Source of the DNA: Flavobacterium resistens
Lineage (GTDB): Bacteria; Bacteroidota; Bacteroidia; Flavobacteriales; Flavobacteriaceae
Direction of reading: 5' to 3'
DNA length: 64,000 bases
Assembly (NCBI RefSeq): GCF_900182645.1
Contig: NZ_FXTA01000003.1
Span: 682,001 to 746,000 of the forward strand
The notes under the pieces were generated by a model that saw only the letters and a program-made list of their open reading frames with translations, was not told the DNA's origin and searched no databases. Shown here one piece after another: positions 1 to 9,569 of the stretch. Positions within the stretch are counted from its first letter, which is position 1. Each line of letters opens with the position of its first letter. A program made the translations under genes and the position numbers.

Positions 1-725
1 GCCGAATTATAATGCTTTGCTGCAAATTTTTTAAACGCTGAAGAGTCTTTATTTGGAAACCAATCTGTAGTACGTGGAGTCTCTAAAATATTCTTATGAT
101 TCGTATAGGCATATGTTGCAATTGAAGTTCTATTTTTACCTTCTGGAAAGGTTGTCATGTCATAGCCATGTAATGAATAAGGGCGACATTGCTGAATAAT
201 CATCCTATTAAAAGGAATATCCAATTCTCTTTTTACACCTGATCTTAAATCTTCAATTTTCAATTCTCCTTTATATTCTTTTTTCCAATCTTTATTTAAG
301 TAAAATAAAAGATTCATATTACGATACCAATTCTTATTGATTGGATGATAATTAAAATCTAAGTGCATATCCAGAAAACTGTTCTTTTTCCCTTGGTGCA
401 AACCTCCTCCATGGTTTTTTGGATCCACAAAAACTTCCTCACATGCTATATAACTCAAAAAGTTATTAAACCTTTCAGATTTAAGATCTTCATAAAATTC
501 ATTAAATACAGAACCCAGTTCTTTATAATTTGATTTTTCAAACTTATTATTAGCAAACATATAATCTCTACTTTTATTTTCGAGTTCAGGGATCAAATCT
601 AACATTTGATTTGTTTTTTCTATATCACAGAAATCATCAATTATTAAATGAGGAAAAGGAATTGCTGTTAAGTATTGTTCTCTCAGTAAATGCTTATTTT
701 CTTCAAGTTTATCAAAATTTATCAT
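1..725 (-). CDS. 2OG-Fe(II) oxygenase, partial (3' end outside window)
   Basis: Read on the minus strand from an ATG at 725, beginning MINFDKLEENKHLL; 241 codons are visible and the C-terminus is off the left edge. The fold is suggested by an iron-binding HxD (HLDFNYH) preceded by a glycine-rich LHQG stretch, a distal histidine in SLHGYD and a 2-oxoglutarate-binding arginine in NRTSIATYAYT. This order matches the prolyl-hydroxylase-like 2OG-Fe(II) oxygenase superfamily. Such enzymes hydroxylate proteins, sugars or small molecules using oxygen and 2-oxoglutarate. The start lies one base from the stop of the upstream glycosyltransferase, so it belongs to the polysaccharide operon. A role in hydroxylating a glycan or carrier is inference; the substrate is unknown. 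Confidence 0.8.
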   Translation of the reverse strand, partial: MINFDKLEENKHLLREQYLTAIPFPHLIIDDFCDIEKTNQMLDLIPELENKSRDYMFANNKFEKSNYKELGSVFNEFYEDLKSERFNNFLSYIACEEVFVDPKNHGGGLHQGKKNSFLDMHLDFNYHPINKNWYRNMNLLFYLNKDWKKEYKGELKIEDLRSGVKRELDIPFNRMIIQQCRPYSLHGYDMTTFPEGKNRTSIATYAYTNHKNILETPRTTDWFPNKDSSAFKKFAAKHYNS

Positions 726-726
726 A

Positions 727-1833
727 TCAAATAGTGTTTAAAATTTTATTTATATTTTCTGCTGATTCGTCCCAGCTATAAAAAGTTTTAATCTGTTTAT
801 ATATATCGTTTAGATCATCAATATTGTTATTTTTCAATCTATTAATTAATTTATCTTGAAATTCATTTATTTTATCAGGATCAAAAAGATTCTCATTAAA
901 AAAATAAAAATCGCTCATTGCGGTTTTTGAAGAACATAAAACTGGAGTTTTCATAATTGCTGCTTCAAGAGGAGGGATTCCAAATCCTTCAGCCAAAGAA
1001 GGATAAACAAATAACTCAGCTCCATTTATGAATTCTCTTAAATCTTTTTGTTCAATTGATTCAAAATAAAAATAATTTTTCAAATTTGGATTATCTACAA
1101 GTATGTTATCCAATATTTCATTTTTTATCGATTCTTTACCTATAAAAACAAGTGAATAATTTTCTTTAAAAAGTTTTAAATCAATAAATGACTTAAGTAA
1201 AAGATCGTGTTTTTTCCTTGGCTCAATTCTGCTTACATATAATATATATTTACTAATTCCGTATTTCGATTTGATAAAATCTCTACTGATTTCTTTATCG
1301 CTCAGATAAAACACATCTTGGTTTACTGCATTTGGAGTAATAATAATTTTACCACTAGTAAAAGGAAAATAATGTTCTATTCTATTTTTTGAATAATTGG
1401 AAACAGTTAGAATATAGTTAGATAATTTTGCAGATATCTTATAAAAAAAACTTTTTTGAAGTATGTAAAATTTACTAAATTCAGATCTAAAATCATAAAA
1501 CAATACATCGTGAGTTGTTATCATGAATTTACAAACCTTAATAAAGGGAGTTATATACTGAAAATGAGCCAAATCTATTTTATTATACAATAAAATAAAC
1601 GGCAATTCAAACCCAAGACGCAACGTACTGCTTTTAAATTTATATTTAATATATTTTACATTCGGTGCCTTTCCAAAAATTTTCTGTAAATTCTCAATAT
1701 CATTTGCTGCAAGATAAAAAATTATATCTGGGCGCTTTATTATTAAAATACTATAAATCTCTTTTATATACGTCCAAGTCCCTTGAAATTCACCATCGAA
1801 AACATGCGCATCAACAAATACTCTCTTTTTCAT
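727..1833 (-). CDS. GT4 family glycosyltransferase
   Basis: A 368-residue GT-B protein. The C-terminal half carries the usual donor-binding features: YVSRIEPRKKHDLLLKSF opening the second Rossmann domain near residue 200, and the E-x7-E segment EGFGIPPLEA near residues 275-290. Both are typical of retaining GT4 enzymes, which transfer a sugar from an NDP-sugar to a growing lipid-linked glycan at the cytoplasmic face of the inner membrane. The N-terminal half (acceptor side) is divergent. It sits between the GH99-like gene (26 bp upstream) and the oxygenase (1 bp downstream). Family assignment is firm; donor and acceptor sugars cannot be read from sequence. Confidence 0.9.
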   Translation of the reverse strand: MKKRVFVDAHVFDGEFQGTWTYIKEIYSILIIKRPDIIFYLAANDIENLQKIFGKAPNVKYIKYKFKSSTLRLGFELPFILLYNKIDLAHFQYITPFIKVCKFMITTHDVLFYDFRSEFSKFYILQKSFFYKISAKLSNYILTVSNYSKNRIEHYFPFTSGKIIITPNAVNQDVFYLSDKEISRDFIKSKYGISKYILYVSRIEPRKKHDLLLKSFIDLKLFKENYSLVFIGKESIKNEILDNILVDNPNLKNYFYFESIEQKDLREFINGAELFVYPSLAEGFGIPPLEAAIMKTPVLCSSKTAMSDFYFFNENLFDPDKINEFQDKLINRLKNNNIDDLNDIYKQIKTFYSWDESAENINKILNTI

Positions 1834-1859
1834 TATAATTTAAACAGGTAATATTTTTT

Positions 1860-2942
1860 TTAATTCTTCAAAGCTTTTTTAAGTCCTTTTAATGGATTAA
1901 AACTACTTTTTGTTGGCGTTAGATATGCACCTTCTCCATATTCATTCCAAGCATAAATAAATCCTATTTTCTCTTTCATTGTACTATTTGAATTTACTTG
2001 CAACCAATTTTTACAAGCGAATACTGAATTATATATACTATTTTCAGAAAATCCGGTAAAATAAGGACTATCCGAATAACCTTTACTTGTTGAGGCCCAA
2101 GGTCTAGGATCCCAGTTTAAAGTAACCACGGGAATATAAGGCAATGAACTTATCTTAGAAAATTGATTCCAAACATCTACTTCTTTTTTTTGCAGATTCT
2201 CTATAGGAACAATTCCCTTTCCTGAAACAAAACCAGCATTATGATAGTTGTATCCAGTTAAAATATCAACTCCACAAGCTTCGGCACTAGAAATATCTTT
2301 TTTATTTGGACCTAAAGCAACTGCAATCAAAACTCCTTTTAAACCTGCTTCAATTGCTTGTCTTCTTAATTGATTAAATGCATCTTTGACTTTATCTTCT
2401 GTCTGAAACTTATCTACCAAAGTATTTAATGTGAAAAACGTAATAAGTGGTTTCCCATCAATTTTTAAATATGCTTTAGATTTAAATTGGTTTATCCATT
2501 CTGCACAAACAGTTGACCAATCGTCAGGACCAATTATGAAGCCCGCATGATTTGCTACAAGCAAATTATAACCAAGCTTGCCAATATTTGGTGAATTAAT
2601 ATAAAAGGACAAACTTCTATTTAATGGTTCGTTTTTATATTTTTCTTTACCATTGTAATACCAACAAAAGCTAAAAAAAGAAAGTCCTGAATTTGAAGCT
2701 AGATCAATTTGCTCGTTCATTATTTCTTGCGAGCTAGTAATCCAACCCCATTTTGATTCACGATTAGAGAAAGATTTTGTTAATTCTGGTGTAATATGAT
2801 ATGGGTATGTCCCTGTCCAGCCATCAAAATAATACGCTCCCCATTTAATTTTTTGGTTATTTTTTTGAGAAGTTTGAGAAAACAAATTTTGCCCACAAAT
2901 AATAAAAATCGAAATAATCAAATATGATCTATACACAAGCAT
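1860..2942 (-). CDS. Exported GH99-like (WbsX-type) protein
   Basis: 360 residues with an N-terminal signal peptide ending near LFSQ (residues 1-23), so the product should be exported. The mature part begins WGAYYFDGWTG and continues with NEQIDLASNSGLSFFSFCWY, HAGFIIG, DGKPLITFF and FIYAWNEYGEGAYLTP. This is the pattern of the GH99/GH71-like TIM-barrel family that is often labelled WbsX and found in O-antigen and capsule clusters. Some relatives in this fold are endo-mannosidases. Many cluster-borne members look cytoplasmic, so a signal peptide here is notable. It may trim or remodel the surface glycan made by the locus; this is inference. A cysteine in the hydrophobic segment lacks a lipobox context. 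Confidence 0.75.
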   Translation of the reverse strand: MLVYRSYLIISIFIICGQNLFSQTSQKNNQKIKWGAYYFDGWTGTYPYHITPELTKSFSNRESKWGWITSSQEIMNEQIDLASNSGLSFFSFCWYYNGKEKYKNEPLNRSLSFYINSPNIGKLGYNLLVANHAGFIIGPDDWSTVCAEWINQFKSKAYLKIDGKPLITFFTLNTLVDKFQTEDKVKDAFNQLRRQAIEAGLKGVLIAVALGPNKKDISSAEACGVDILTGYNYHNAGFVSGKGIVPIENLQKKEVDVWNQFSKISSLPYIPVVTLNWDPRPWASTSKGYSDSPYFTGFSENSIYNSVFACKNWLQVNSNSTMKEKIGFIYAWNEYGEGAYLTPTKSSFNPLKGLKKALKN

Positions 2943-3015
2943 TTTTATTTTTAATTATTAATCTCCTTTATTATCGCATTTTAAGAAAAGTCAGTTTTTG
3001 ATACCAAAATTGGTC

Positions 3016-3879
3016 TTATTCGAGATATCCTTTTCCGTATTCATTCATAATTTTTAGATGAACCTTTTTTTTCTCATTTTTCAAAACCTTAATCAGAAAA
3101 AAATGTAAAACAACCGCCAGTACAGATTTCATTTTTTTAGTCCTCACTTTTCCTGTAGAAATTGTTGTATCGATGATCCTTTCAGATTTCCCAAGTTCCT
3201 TTGAATAAGTCAATACATAATTTATATTTAACTTATCATTAATTTTATGATAGACAATTAATTTTGGAGAATAGAATACAATACTATTTATAGAATGAAT
3301 TCTATTAAGAAAATCGATCTCCTCGCCTCCTGCAAGCTTATTGCCATTTCGTCCCAATCGAACATCAAAGCCCCCAATTTTTTCTGCAATGCTTTTACGT
3401 ACAATAAAATTTGCTCCCATCAAATATTTAACAATTTGTGGTTGTTCACTTGGACTAAAAACACTTACTAAATAAAAATATTTCTCTGGTAACCAAGACG
3501 GAATAGAAACATTAAAAGGCAATACTTTCCCTCCAACTGCCGAAATTGAATCATCTATTAAAATCGAGTCTAAAACTTCAAAATAATCGCTTTTTAGTTC
3601 AACATCATCATCTAAATAAACCAATATTTCTCCAGATGCTTCTTCCATTCCCCTATTTCGAGCATGGGATAATCCTTGTTTAGTTTCAAGGAAATACTTT
3701 ACTGTTTTATCGAAGCTGTATTTTGTTTTTAGGCTGGAAGTAAGATCCGTTGATTTATTGTCGATAATTAGAATCTCTGAATCTTGTCTATTTTGCAAAA
3801 CACTTAAAACAGAATCAATTGTTTCAACTAGTAATTCAAATCTATTGTAAGAGCAAATAATTATACTGTATTTTAGCAT
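3016..3879 (-). CDS. GT2 family glycosyltransferase
   Basis: 287 residues with a GT-A fold. The N-terminus YSIIICSYNRFELLVETIDS is the classic nucleotide-sugar-binding start, followed by ILIIDNKSTDLT, then GLSHARNRGMEEASGEILVYLDDDVE, which contains the metal-binding DxD equivalent near residue 90. A basic, partly hydrophobic C-terminal helix (residues 245-275) may associate with the membrane. The gene is 6 bp from the next GT2 gene and is translated in the same direction. It is expected to add one sugar to the lipid-linked repeat unit. The specific sugar is not predictable. Confidence 0.9.
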   Translation of the reverse strand: MLKYSIIICSYNRFELLVETIDSVLSVLQNRQDSEILIIDNKSTDLTSSLKTKYSFDKTVKYFLETKQGLSHARNRGMEEASGEILVYLDDDVELKSDYFEVLDSILIDDSISAVGGKVLPFNVSIPSWLPEKYFYLVSVFSPSEQPQIVKYLMGANFIVRKSIAEKIGGFDVRLGRNGNKLAGGEEIDFLNRIHSINSIVFYSPKLIVYHKINDKLNINYVLTYSKELGKSERIIDTTISTGKVRTKKMKSVLAVVLHFFLIKVLKNEKKKVHLKIMNEYGKGYLE

Positions 3880-3885
3880 ATGTTT

Positions 3886-4893
3886 TTATTGAAAATATCT
3901 TCTTATTTTAAAAATCTGTATCTTACAATTAATTTTAACTATCGAATATATCATAAAAAACAGGAAAAAATATTTCAATAAAATACCGGACCTAAGCTCT
4001 TTGCAAACATAAAAAGTTAGATTAATTCTTTGAAGAACAGTTAGCTTTGAGATCTTCACTACTTCTAACAACCATTTGATTTTTATATATATTGAAGTCT
4101 TATCAATCAATCCATTCTCTTTAAAGAAAAATTGCAACCAAGATAAATAGCTTAAGCTTGCATTAATCTTTCTGTAAACAAAATTTATATCACCATTGCT
4201 TGATGAAATATTAGATTCGCTGTAACGCCATTTAACAAATGTATTCTCTATTGTTCTTAATTGCTTAGTACCCAAAAATTTTATCCATGTGGCATCGTCA
4301 GAACCCCAAGCTAAATCAAAATACTCGAATTTACCTTTAGTCTCATACAAATCCCTACTAAATATATACTCAACAACGTAACTACATAATTTCCCCCTCA
4401 TCTTCAGATCTATTAGATCTGGAGAGTGCAACACTGCAGGAAATTCATTAACATTGTATAAATCGTTACTTTTAGAATCAATTACTTTTACATTAAAATG
4501 GAATAGTTGATCATCATACTTTAATTTGTTCTTATAAAATTGTTCAACACAATTTGCTTCCATTACATCATCATCAGAAAAGAGCCAAATCCATTTTTCA
4601 TCTTGAATCATATCAATGCATCTGTGCCATTGAGCGACCAAATCTTTTCCTCCAATATTTTGATCAAACCTTTTATAAACAATATTAATTTCATCCTCAA
4701 ATTCTTTAACTATCTCGTAGATGTTAAATGGACTATTATCATCACCTATATAAACCGTAAACCCTTTATGAGTTTGATTAACAATTGAAGATAATGCTTC
4801 ATGAAGATAAGTTTCTTTATATGCTGGTATAACTATGGCAAGTTCAGCATCATTATCTTTATTAATATTATTTTTCACAGCATTATTAGTCAT
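3886..4893 (-). CDS. GT2 family glycosyltransferase
   Basis: 335 residues. The GT-A core opens with AIVIPAYKETYLHEALSSIV, followed by VYIGDDNSPFN and the DxD-like WLFSDDDVMEANCVEQFY near residues 102-120. The C-terminal 60 residues are hydrophobic and basic, consistent with membrane attachment. Its start codon shares one base with the stop codon of the upstream polymerase gene, indicating translational coupling. It is likely a second sugar-adding enzyme for the same repeat unit. The 77-residue difference between the two GT2 proteins outside the core argues against a recent duplication. Confidence 0.9.
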   Translation of the reverse strand: MTNNAVKNNINKDNDAELAIVIPAYKETYLHEALSSIVNQTHKGFTVYIGDDNSPFNIYEIVKEFEDEINIVYKRFDQNIGGKDLVAQWHRCIDMIQDEKWIWLFSDDDVMEANCVEQFYKNKLKYDDQLFHFNVKVIDSKSNDLYNVNEFPAVLHSPDLIDLKMRGKLCSYVVEYIFSRDLYETKGKFEYFDLAWGSDDATWIKFLGTKQLRTIENTFVKWRYSESNISSSNGDINFVYRKINASLSYLSWLQFFFKENGLIDKTSIYIKIKWLLEVVKISKLTVLQRINLTFYVCKELRSGILLKYFFLFFMIYSIVKINCKIQIFKIRRYFQ

Positions 4894-6281
4894 TATGAAT
4901 TTACAAGATTTAGTTCTTTTTTAAGAAAAGAGGAATTCACTTTTTTTGACGACAATTGAATTCCTTTTAGATTTACGCCTAATAATGTCATAAAAACCAT
5001 AAAAGATCCCATATCGCTAGTACCAATTATAAAAGATAAAAAACTAATTGTCATACTTATGGTTAGATATATTAGTCTTTTACCCATTAAATCGACTTTC
5101 TTCCTCATCTTAAAAAGATAATTAAACAGATAGATAAAGAAGAATAAATTTGCAAAAATACCTATCGAACCTTGCTCAATCAACAATTTGTAAATATAGC
5201 TTTCAAAACCTGCAAAATCAATATCACTAGATCTTTTATCGTCCTCTGTTGAATATCCTAAATCCTCAGAAATATAGTTAAATCCATTTCCAAAATAAGG
5301 GCTTTTATTAAAGATTATTACAGACGCCGCCATTTGAACCTGTCTCATTTCAAGCGAACTACCCTCTAATTTTGAGCCTTTAGAGGTAAATGTATTGATA
5401 CTTTCATCGATTAGTTTTAATGACTCTGGTGAAATTGAAACTATACTGACGATAGCAATTACACCTACTAAAGCAATTCTAATTTTGCTTTTCGCTTTTA
5501 CAGCAAAAAGATAAAAAAAACTTAACCCCATTATCAATGCCAAAAGTGGTGTTCTCGAATTTGTCCAAAACAAGTTCAAACTCAATAAAAAAAGCACTAT
5601 AATGTAAAAAAAACGGCTATAAATCTGCATCCTTTTTTCCATAAAAACTAAAGCTACGATTAGAATTGCATTAGACAATAAAAAACCATAGTAAATAGGA
5701 TGCCATGCAAAGGAAGCTATTCTGAATCGAGAATCTCCATTGATAGTATATCTGTTTCCATAATCCACAGATTTATAAATTTCAGCTATAAAACCACTAT
5801 AGGAATCATATTTTGTTATATAATTCACTATCCCATAAATTGTAAATAAACAGAAACAAACTAAAATAAAATTATATATTTTTTTTACCTCATTCAATGA
5901 TTTGATATAAAAATAAGCAAGAAAAACGACAATAAAATTTTCCAAAAAATAATATATGGGCCTCATAATCTTTGAAGCAAAATCAATTCTTTCATCAAAT
6001 AGTCCTATCAAAAAAAAGCAAACAAAGGTTATTAATAATGGTAACGAGAGTGGAAATTGATTAAACTTTGTTTTTGTTCTACTATTTTGGATAAAAAAGC
6101 ATAAACAAAAAAGAACTATTATAAATCTAGGGAAATTTGTATATGGATACTCAATAACAACTACTGACAAAGGAATAAATAGAATTCCAATAAAAAACCA
6201 AATCAGTTTTTTATATCTCTTTTGAATTACAATTTGTGTAGATAAAAAAAGTGTAATTAATATAAATAATATTTTACCCAT
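4893..6281 (-). CDS. O-antigen polymerase/ligase-like (Wzy-type) membrane protein
   Basis: 462 residues, strongly hydrophobic throughout, with about 11-12 predicted membrane segments and one long hydrophilic loop near residues 290-370. That loop holds SPYFGNGFNYISEDLGYS, a feature of the Wzy_C/O-antigen ligase superfamily (short-motif similarity only). These proteins polymerise undecaprenyl-linked repeat units, or ligate polymer to lipid A, on the periplasmic side. Primary sequence is poorly conserved in this family, so the call rests on topology, loop and context: flippase, glycosyltransferases and polyol-phosphate transferase all lie in the same operon. Polymerase is favoured over ligase because the gene is inside the biosynthetic cluster. 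Confidence 0.78.
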   Translation of the reverse strand: MGKILFILITLFLSTQIVIQKRYKKLIWFFIGILFIPLSVVVIEYPYTNFPRFIIVLFCLCFFIQNSRTKTKFNQFPLSLPLLITFVCFFLIGLFDERIDFASKIMRPIYYFLENFIVVFLAYFYIKSLNEVKKIYNFILVCFCLFTIYGIVNYITKYDSYSGFIAEIYKSVDYGNRYTINGDSRFRIASFAWHPIYYGFLLSNAILIVALVFMEKRMQIYSRFFYIIVLFLLSLNLFWTNSRTPLLALIMGLSFFYLFAVKAKSKIRIALVGVIAIVSIVSISPESLKLIDESINTFTSKGSKLEGSSLEMRQVQMAASVIIFNKSPYFGNGFNYISEDLGYSTEDDKRSSDIDFAGFESYIYKLLIEQGSIGIFANLFFFIYLFNYLFKMRKKVDLMGKRLIYLTISMTISFLSFIIGTSDMGSFMVFMTLLGVNLKGIQLSSKKVNSSFLKKELNLVNS

Positions 6282-6323
6282 TTAAAAATTTGCTATCTAT
6301 AATTATATATTAAAAAAAACTTT

Positions 6324-7577
6324 TTAATCAAACTTATTGTCGGTAGAAGCACCTAAAATCTTTTGAACATTGAAGTAAAACAATTCTTGATTTGAATCAA
6401 GATATTCTGCCCCCCACATTTTAGACAATAGATTTTCCCTCTCATTATTAACCTCCAATGTCATGTTTTTGAAATTTGATGTTGCCAAGAGCTTTACCAA
6501 TTCCTTATAAGAATAAATAATATTCCCAAAGACAATTTCTTCATAATCAAAATACATATTTCTTGAGTTCAACTTATAATCCTCTAAATCAAAAGCATAA
6601 AATATGATTGGCTTTTTCATTAATAGATAATCAAAAAACACAGATGAATAATCCGTAATCAACAAATCACTAAGCGCTAATATGGGATAGAAATCTGCCT
6701 TACTATCATAAAAAATAATATTAGTTAATGACTCTAAACCTTCTGGCATTTTGGTCATAAAATGAACCTTAACAATTAGTAATGCATTATTATTTCTAGC
6801 AATCTCGTCAAATTCATTCCAATCTTTAATCGCTTCTGTTATAAAGGAAGGATTAGCATCACGCCATGTTGGCATATAGGTCCATATATTTTCATATTTA
6901 TTGGCTTTATCTAGGATTGTTTTTACATAATCCGTTTCAAAATCCCGTATCCAAGTAAATAATTCTGTTTTGTCCATTAAAAACAACATTAACCTAGGAT
7001 AAGGAGCAATGAGCAACGAACTTGAAGAAACTCTAAAAGCAGAAGAAAAAAATGGATAAACAAATTTAGATGGCACAAGCACCATCTCTTTTGCTTCAAA
7101 AATATACGGACGATTGTTAATAGCTTCTCGTAAAATAGATGGTTTAGTAGGCGGATAACAATCTGCCCCTATCTTCTTTAGAGGAATACCATGCCATAAA
7201 TTTACTCTATTAGCATTATGCGTTATAAAAAATGAAGTATCCCATACCGATTGAGTATAAAAATGGGACCCTGCCATAAACTCATAGTAAACCCCTTTTA
7301 GACTAAATTTATGAAATGCCTTAAAACCTTTTGATCTTATTTGCTTGATATCTTCTCTGTTTGTTGAAATCCAAACATGAATAATATCAGAACGCTTCTC
7401 ATTTGAAATCAAAAACAAGTACTTGCTATTATCAGAAAAACTTTCCCCAAAAAAGCTTCCATAAAGAAATATCTTTTTATTACGAGGAATAACAAAAGAG
7501 AATAAATAAATTAAACAATGTAAAGGAAAATACAATAAGAATAAAAACTGTTGGGCGCGATGCTTTATTTGCTTCAT
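6324..7577 (-). CDS. CDP-glycerol:glycerophosphotransferase-like (TagB/TagF family)
   Basis: 417 residues with GT-B-like architecture of the Glyphos_transf family. Diagnostic stretches are LWHGIPLKKIGAD near residue 142 (catalytic-type histidine), TYMPTWRDANPSF, and LLITDYSSVFFDYLLMKKPI near residue 310, the CDP-binding D-Y-S-S-V-F-F-D motif of TagB, TarF and TagF. These enzymes transfer glycerol-phosphate or ribitol-phosphate from a CDP-polyol to a glycan. A short hydrophobic N-terminal segment (residues 12-31) could anchor it to the membrane. It overlaps the flippase gene by 4 bp (ATGA). A matching CDP-polyol source is encoded upstream in the same operon. Whether the donor is CDP-glycerol, CDP-ribitol or another CDP-alcohol is unknown. 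Confidence 0.88.
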   Translation of the reverse strand: MKQIKHRAQQFLFLLYFPLHCLIYLFSFVIPRNKKIFLYGSFFGESFSDNSKYLFLISNEKRSDIIHVWISTNREDIKQIRSKGFKAFHKFSLKGVYYEFMAGSHFYTQSVWDTSFFITHNANRVNLWHGIPLKKIGADCYPPTKPSILREAINNRPYIFEAKEMVLVPSKFVYPFFSSAFRVSSSSLLIAPYPRLMLFLMDKTELFTWIRDFETDYVKTILDKANKYENIWTYMPTWRDANPSFITEAIKDWNEFDEIARNNNALLIVKVHFMTKMPEGLESLTNIIFYDSKADFYPILALSDLLITDYSSVFFDYLLMKKPIIFYAFDLEDYKLNSRNMYFDYEEIVFGNIIYSYKELVKLLATSNFKNMTLEVNNERENLLSKMWGAEYLDSNQELFYFNVQKILGASTDNKFD

Positions 7578-8824
7578 GATACAAAACTATATTTTTTGAT
7601 CCCCCAAAGCCTAAGTCCCAATACTACTGATTCTGTTGCAATCACCAAAGTCGCAACAGTATAAATAGTAATAGAATTAAAAATCAACAATAAAGCCAAT
7701 ATCGAAATATGAAATATCGAGGCTACTATAACGGTGAAATTCGTGAATTTTGCGTGTCCAAATGCTCCCAAAAAAGGATATCCTAACAATATTGAAGGTA
7801 TAGTTACCATGCACACCCCTAAAAGTATTTTAAAAACCGTCACACTTTCTATAGCAACATTTTTGTAAATTATAGACAAAATGAAATCGGCATTAAAAAT
7901 ACAAATTGGCAATACTATACAATTGATTACTACTACTACAACATAAATCTTTTTAAAAACAATCTTGTTTTTTGTTTTTACCATATAAGGATATAACGCA
8001 TTTACAAGAGGACTATAAACATTTTGTATCGCTAAATATAATTTTTCTGCTGCAGCATAATATCCAACAGCCGCATTTCCGAGAACTAAACCTAACACAA
8101 AACTGTTACTTACAGTATATAAAGAAACCGAAATTCTAGAAACAAAAAATTGCGAACTCTCTTTTAAACATTCTTTTATTCCGACAACAGAAGCTTTTGC
8201 AAAATCTAGATTTACATTAAAACGATTTTTGGCAACATATAGAGCAATAACTCCAGAAGCAATAGATCCTAAACCGTAGAAAAAAGGCACCATTAGAAAA
8301 TCCTTCTCAGATTTTACACAAAAGAAAATAGGTACGATAGCTAATGTCCTTGTTACAATATTTATTTTGGTAATATATTTCATTTGTTCTATTCCTTGAA
8401 AGAACCAAATTGGCATTAGTACTGAGCCAAAAACTGTTCCGAAGGAAAGTAGATACAACCATCTATCTGTATAAAATTTATCGAAACTAAAGATTATGAG
8501 AAATAATATAATCAAGCTTGCTAAAAATAATAAGAGTTGTGTCACTACAACATTAACAAAGAAAGTGTCACGCAATTCCTTATCGTCTCTTTTGGCTGAA
8601 ATATATTGTACTCCATATAAATTAAAGCCAAAATCAGTCAATAGAATAAAATATTGAGCAAAAGCAGTAGCAAAACTAACTAATCCAAAAGTATCTACAC
8701 CTAGGGTTCTAAATAAATAAGGAACTGTTAATAATGGGAAGATATAATTAGCCCCTTGCAATATCAATAAAGAAAAGAAATTAGATATTAAAGAAGAATT
8801 TAATTTAATTTTTTTGAAATTCAT
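7574..8824 (-). CDS. Wzx-type oligosaccharide flippase
   Basis: 416 residues, almost entirely hydrophobic, with 12 likely membrane helices. The N-terminus (NFFSLLILQGANYIFPLLTV, then PYLFRTLGVDTFGLVSFATA) is typical of the polysaccharide-transport subfamily of the MOP/MATE superfamily. GLVLGNAAVGYYAAAEKLY in the middle is also characteristic. Its role is to flip undecaprenyl-diphosphate-linked repeat units across the inner membrane for assembly. It is translationally coupled to the TagB-like gene (ATGA overlap) and 16 bp from the SDR gene. With the Wzy-like protein this gives a complete Wzx/Wzy pair. Confidence in family and role is high. Confidence 0.93.
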   Translation of the reverse strand: MNFKKIKLNSSLISNFFSLLILQGANYIFPLLTVPYLFRTLGVDTFGLVSFATAFAQYFILLTDFGFNLYGVQYISAKRDDKELRDTFFVNVVVTQLLLFLASLIILFLIIFSFDKFYTDRWLYLLSFGTVFGSVLMPIWFFQGIEQMKYITKINIVTRTLAIVPIFFCVKSEKDFLMVPFFYGLGSIASGVIALYVAKNRFNVNLDFAKASVVGIKECLKESSQFFVSRISVSLYTVSNSFVLGLVLGNAAVGYYAAAEKLYLAIQNVYSPLVNALYPYMVKTKNKIVFKKIYVVVVVINCIVLPICIFNADFILSIIYKNVAIESVTVFKILLGVCMVTIPSILLGYPFLGAFGHAKFTNFTVIVASIFHISILALLLIFNSITIYTVATLVIATESVVLGLRLWGIKKYSFVS

Positions 8825-8840
8825 TTAATTTTATTTGTTA

Positions 8841-9569
8841 CTATTCCAGAGAATACCCACCATCGACAACCAATATTTCACCGTTCATGTAATTGTTTGA
8901 AATTAAAAACCAATATGCATCTGTTAATTCATATGGCTCACAAAAACGTCTCAGCGCAATTTTTTTATTTATATTCTCCTTTTGTTCTTCACTTTTGCTT
9001 TTTTGCCATTCGGTATTTACAAATCCAGGAGCAACAGCATTTACTCTAATCTTTTGAGGAGAAAGTAACTTTACTAAATTTTTCACTAAGGCATGAACAG
9101 CTGCTTTTGTTACTCCATACGATAAAGAAACTGCATGAGGATGAATTCCCATTAAAGAACCTGTAAATATAATAGCTCCTTCATTTGTAACTCTTGATAT
9201 AATTTTTTGCAACAAAAATGTTGGAAAATTTACGTTGACATCAAATACGCGTTGCCAATTTTCTTGAGTAATATTTCCAAAACTATTTCTGTCTGTTGCT
9301 CCAGCATTAAAAAGAATTGCATCTAAATAAATATCATTTTTAACTAAAAAATTTTCAATTTCATCCACATTATCCAGGTTACCACAATCAACTTTCAAAA
9401 CAACTATATCAGCAACGGGATACAAAACAGCAAGATTTTCTCTTACTTGATTTGCTGAATCTTCATCATTAAAATAAGTTAGAATGACATTCCATCCTTC
9501 TTGCAATAATCTTTCTGCAATTGCTTTTCCTATTCCCTTTGTCCCCCCAGTAATTAGAGCAGTTTTCAT
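8841..9569 (-). CDS. SDR family oxidoreductase in the polysaccharide locus
   Basis: 242 residues, classical short-chain dehydrogenase. It has TGGTKGIG near residues 7-14 (NAD(P) binding), NAGATDRNS near 90, a catalytic serine in IIFTGSLMG near 136, and Y-x-x-x-K in SYGVTKAA near 150. The C-terminus ends EILVVDGGYSLE, as in FabG-like enzymes. FabG is one alternative, but it overlaps the TagD-like cytidylyltransferase by 4 bp. In Haemophilus type-a/b capsule enzymes (Acs1/Bcs1) an SDR domain reduces ribulose-5-phosphate and is fused to a cytidylyltransferase. By analogy this SDR may make the polyol phosphate that is then activated with CTP. That role is inference; the SDR family call is certain. 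Confidence 0.85.
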   Translation of the reverse strand: MKTALITGGTKGIGKAIAERLLQEGWNVILTYFNDEDSANQVRENLAVLYPVADIVVLKVDCGNLDNVDEIENFLVKNDIYLDAILFNAGATDRNSFGNITQENWQRVFDVNVNFPTFLLQKIISRVTNEGAIIFTGSLMGIHPHAVSLSYGVTKAAVHALVKNLVKLLSPQKIRVNAVAPGFVNTEWQKSKSEEQKENINKKIALRRFCEPYELTDAYWFLISNNYMNGEILVVDGGYSLE

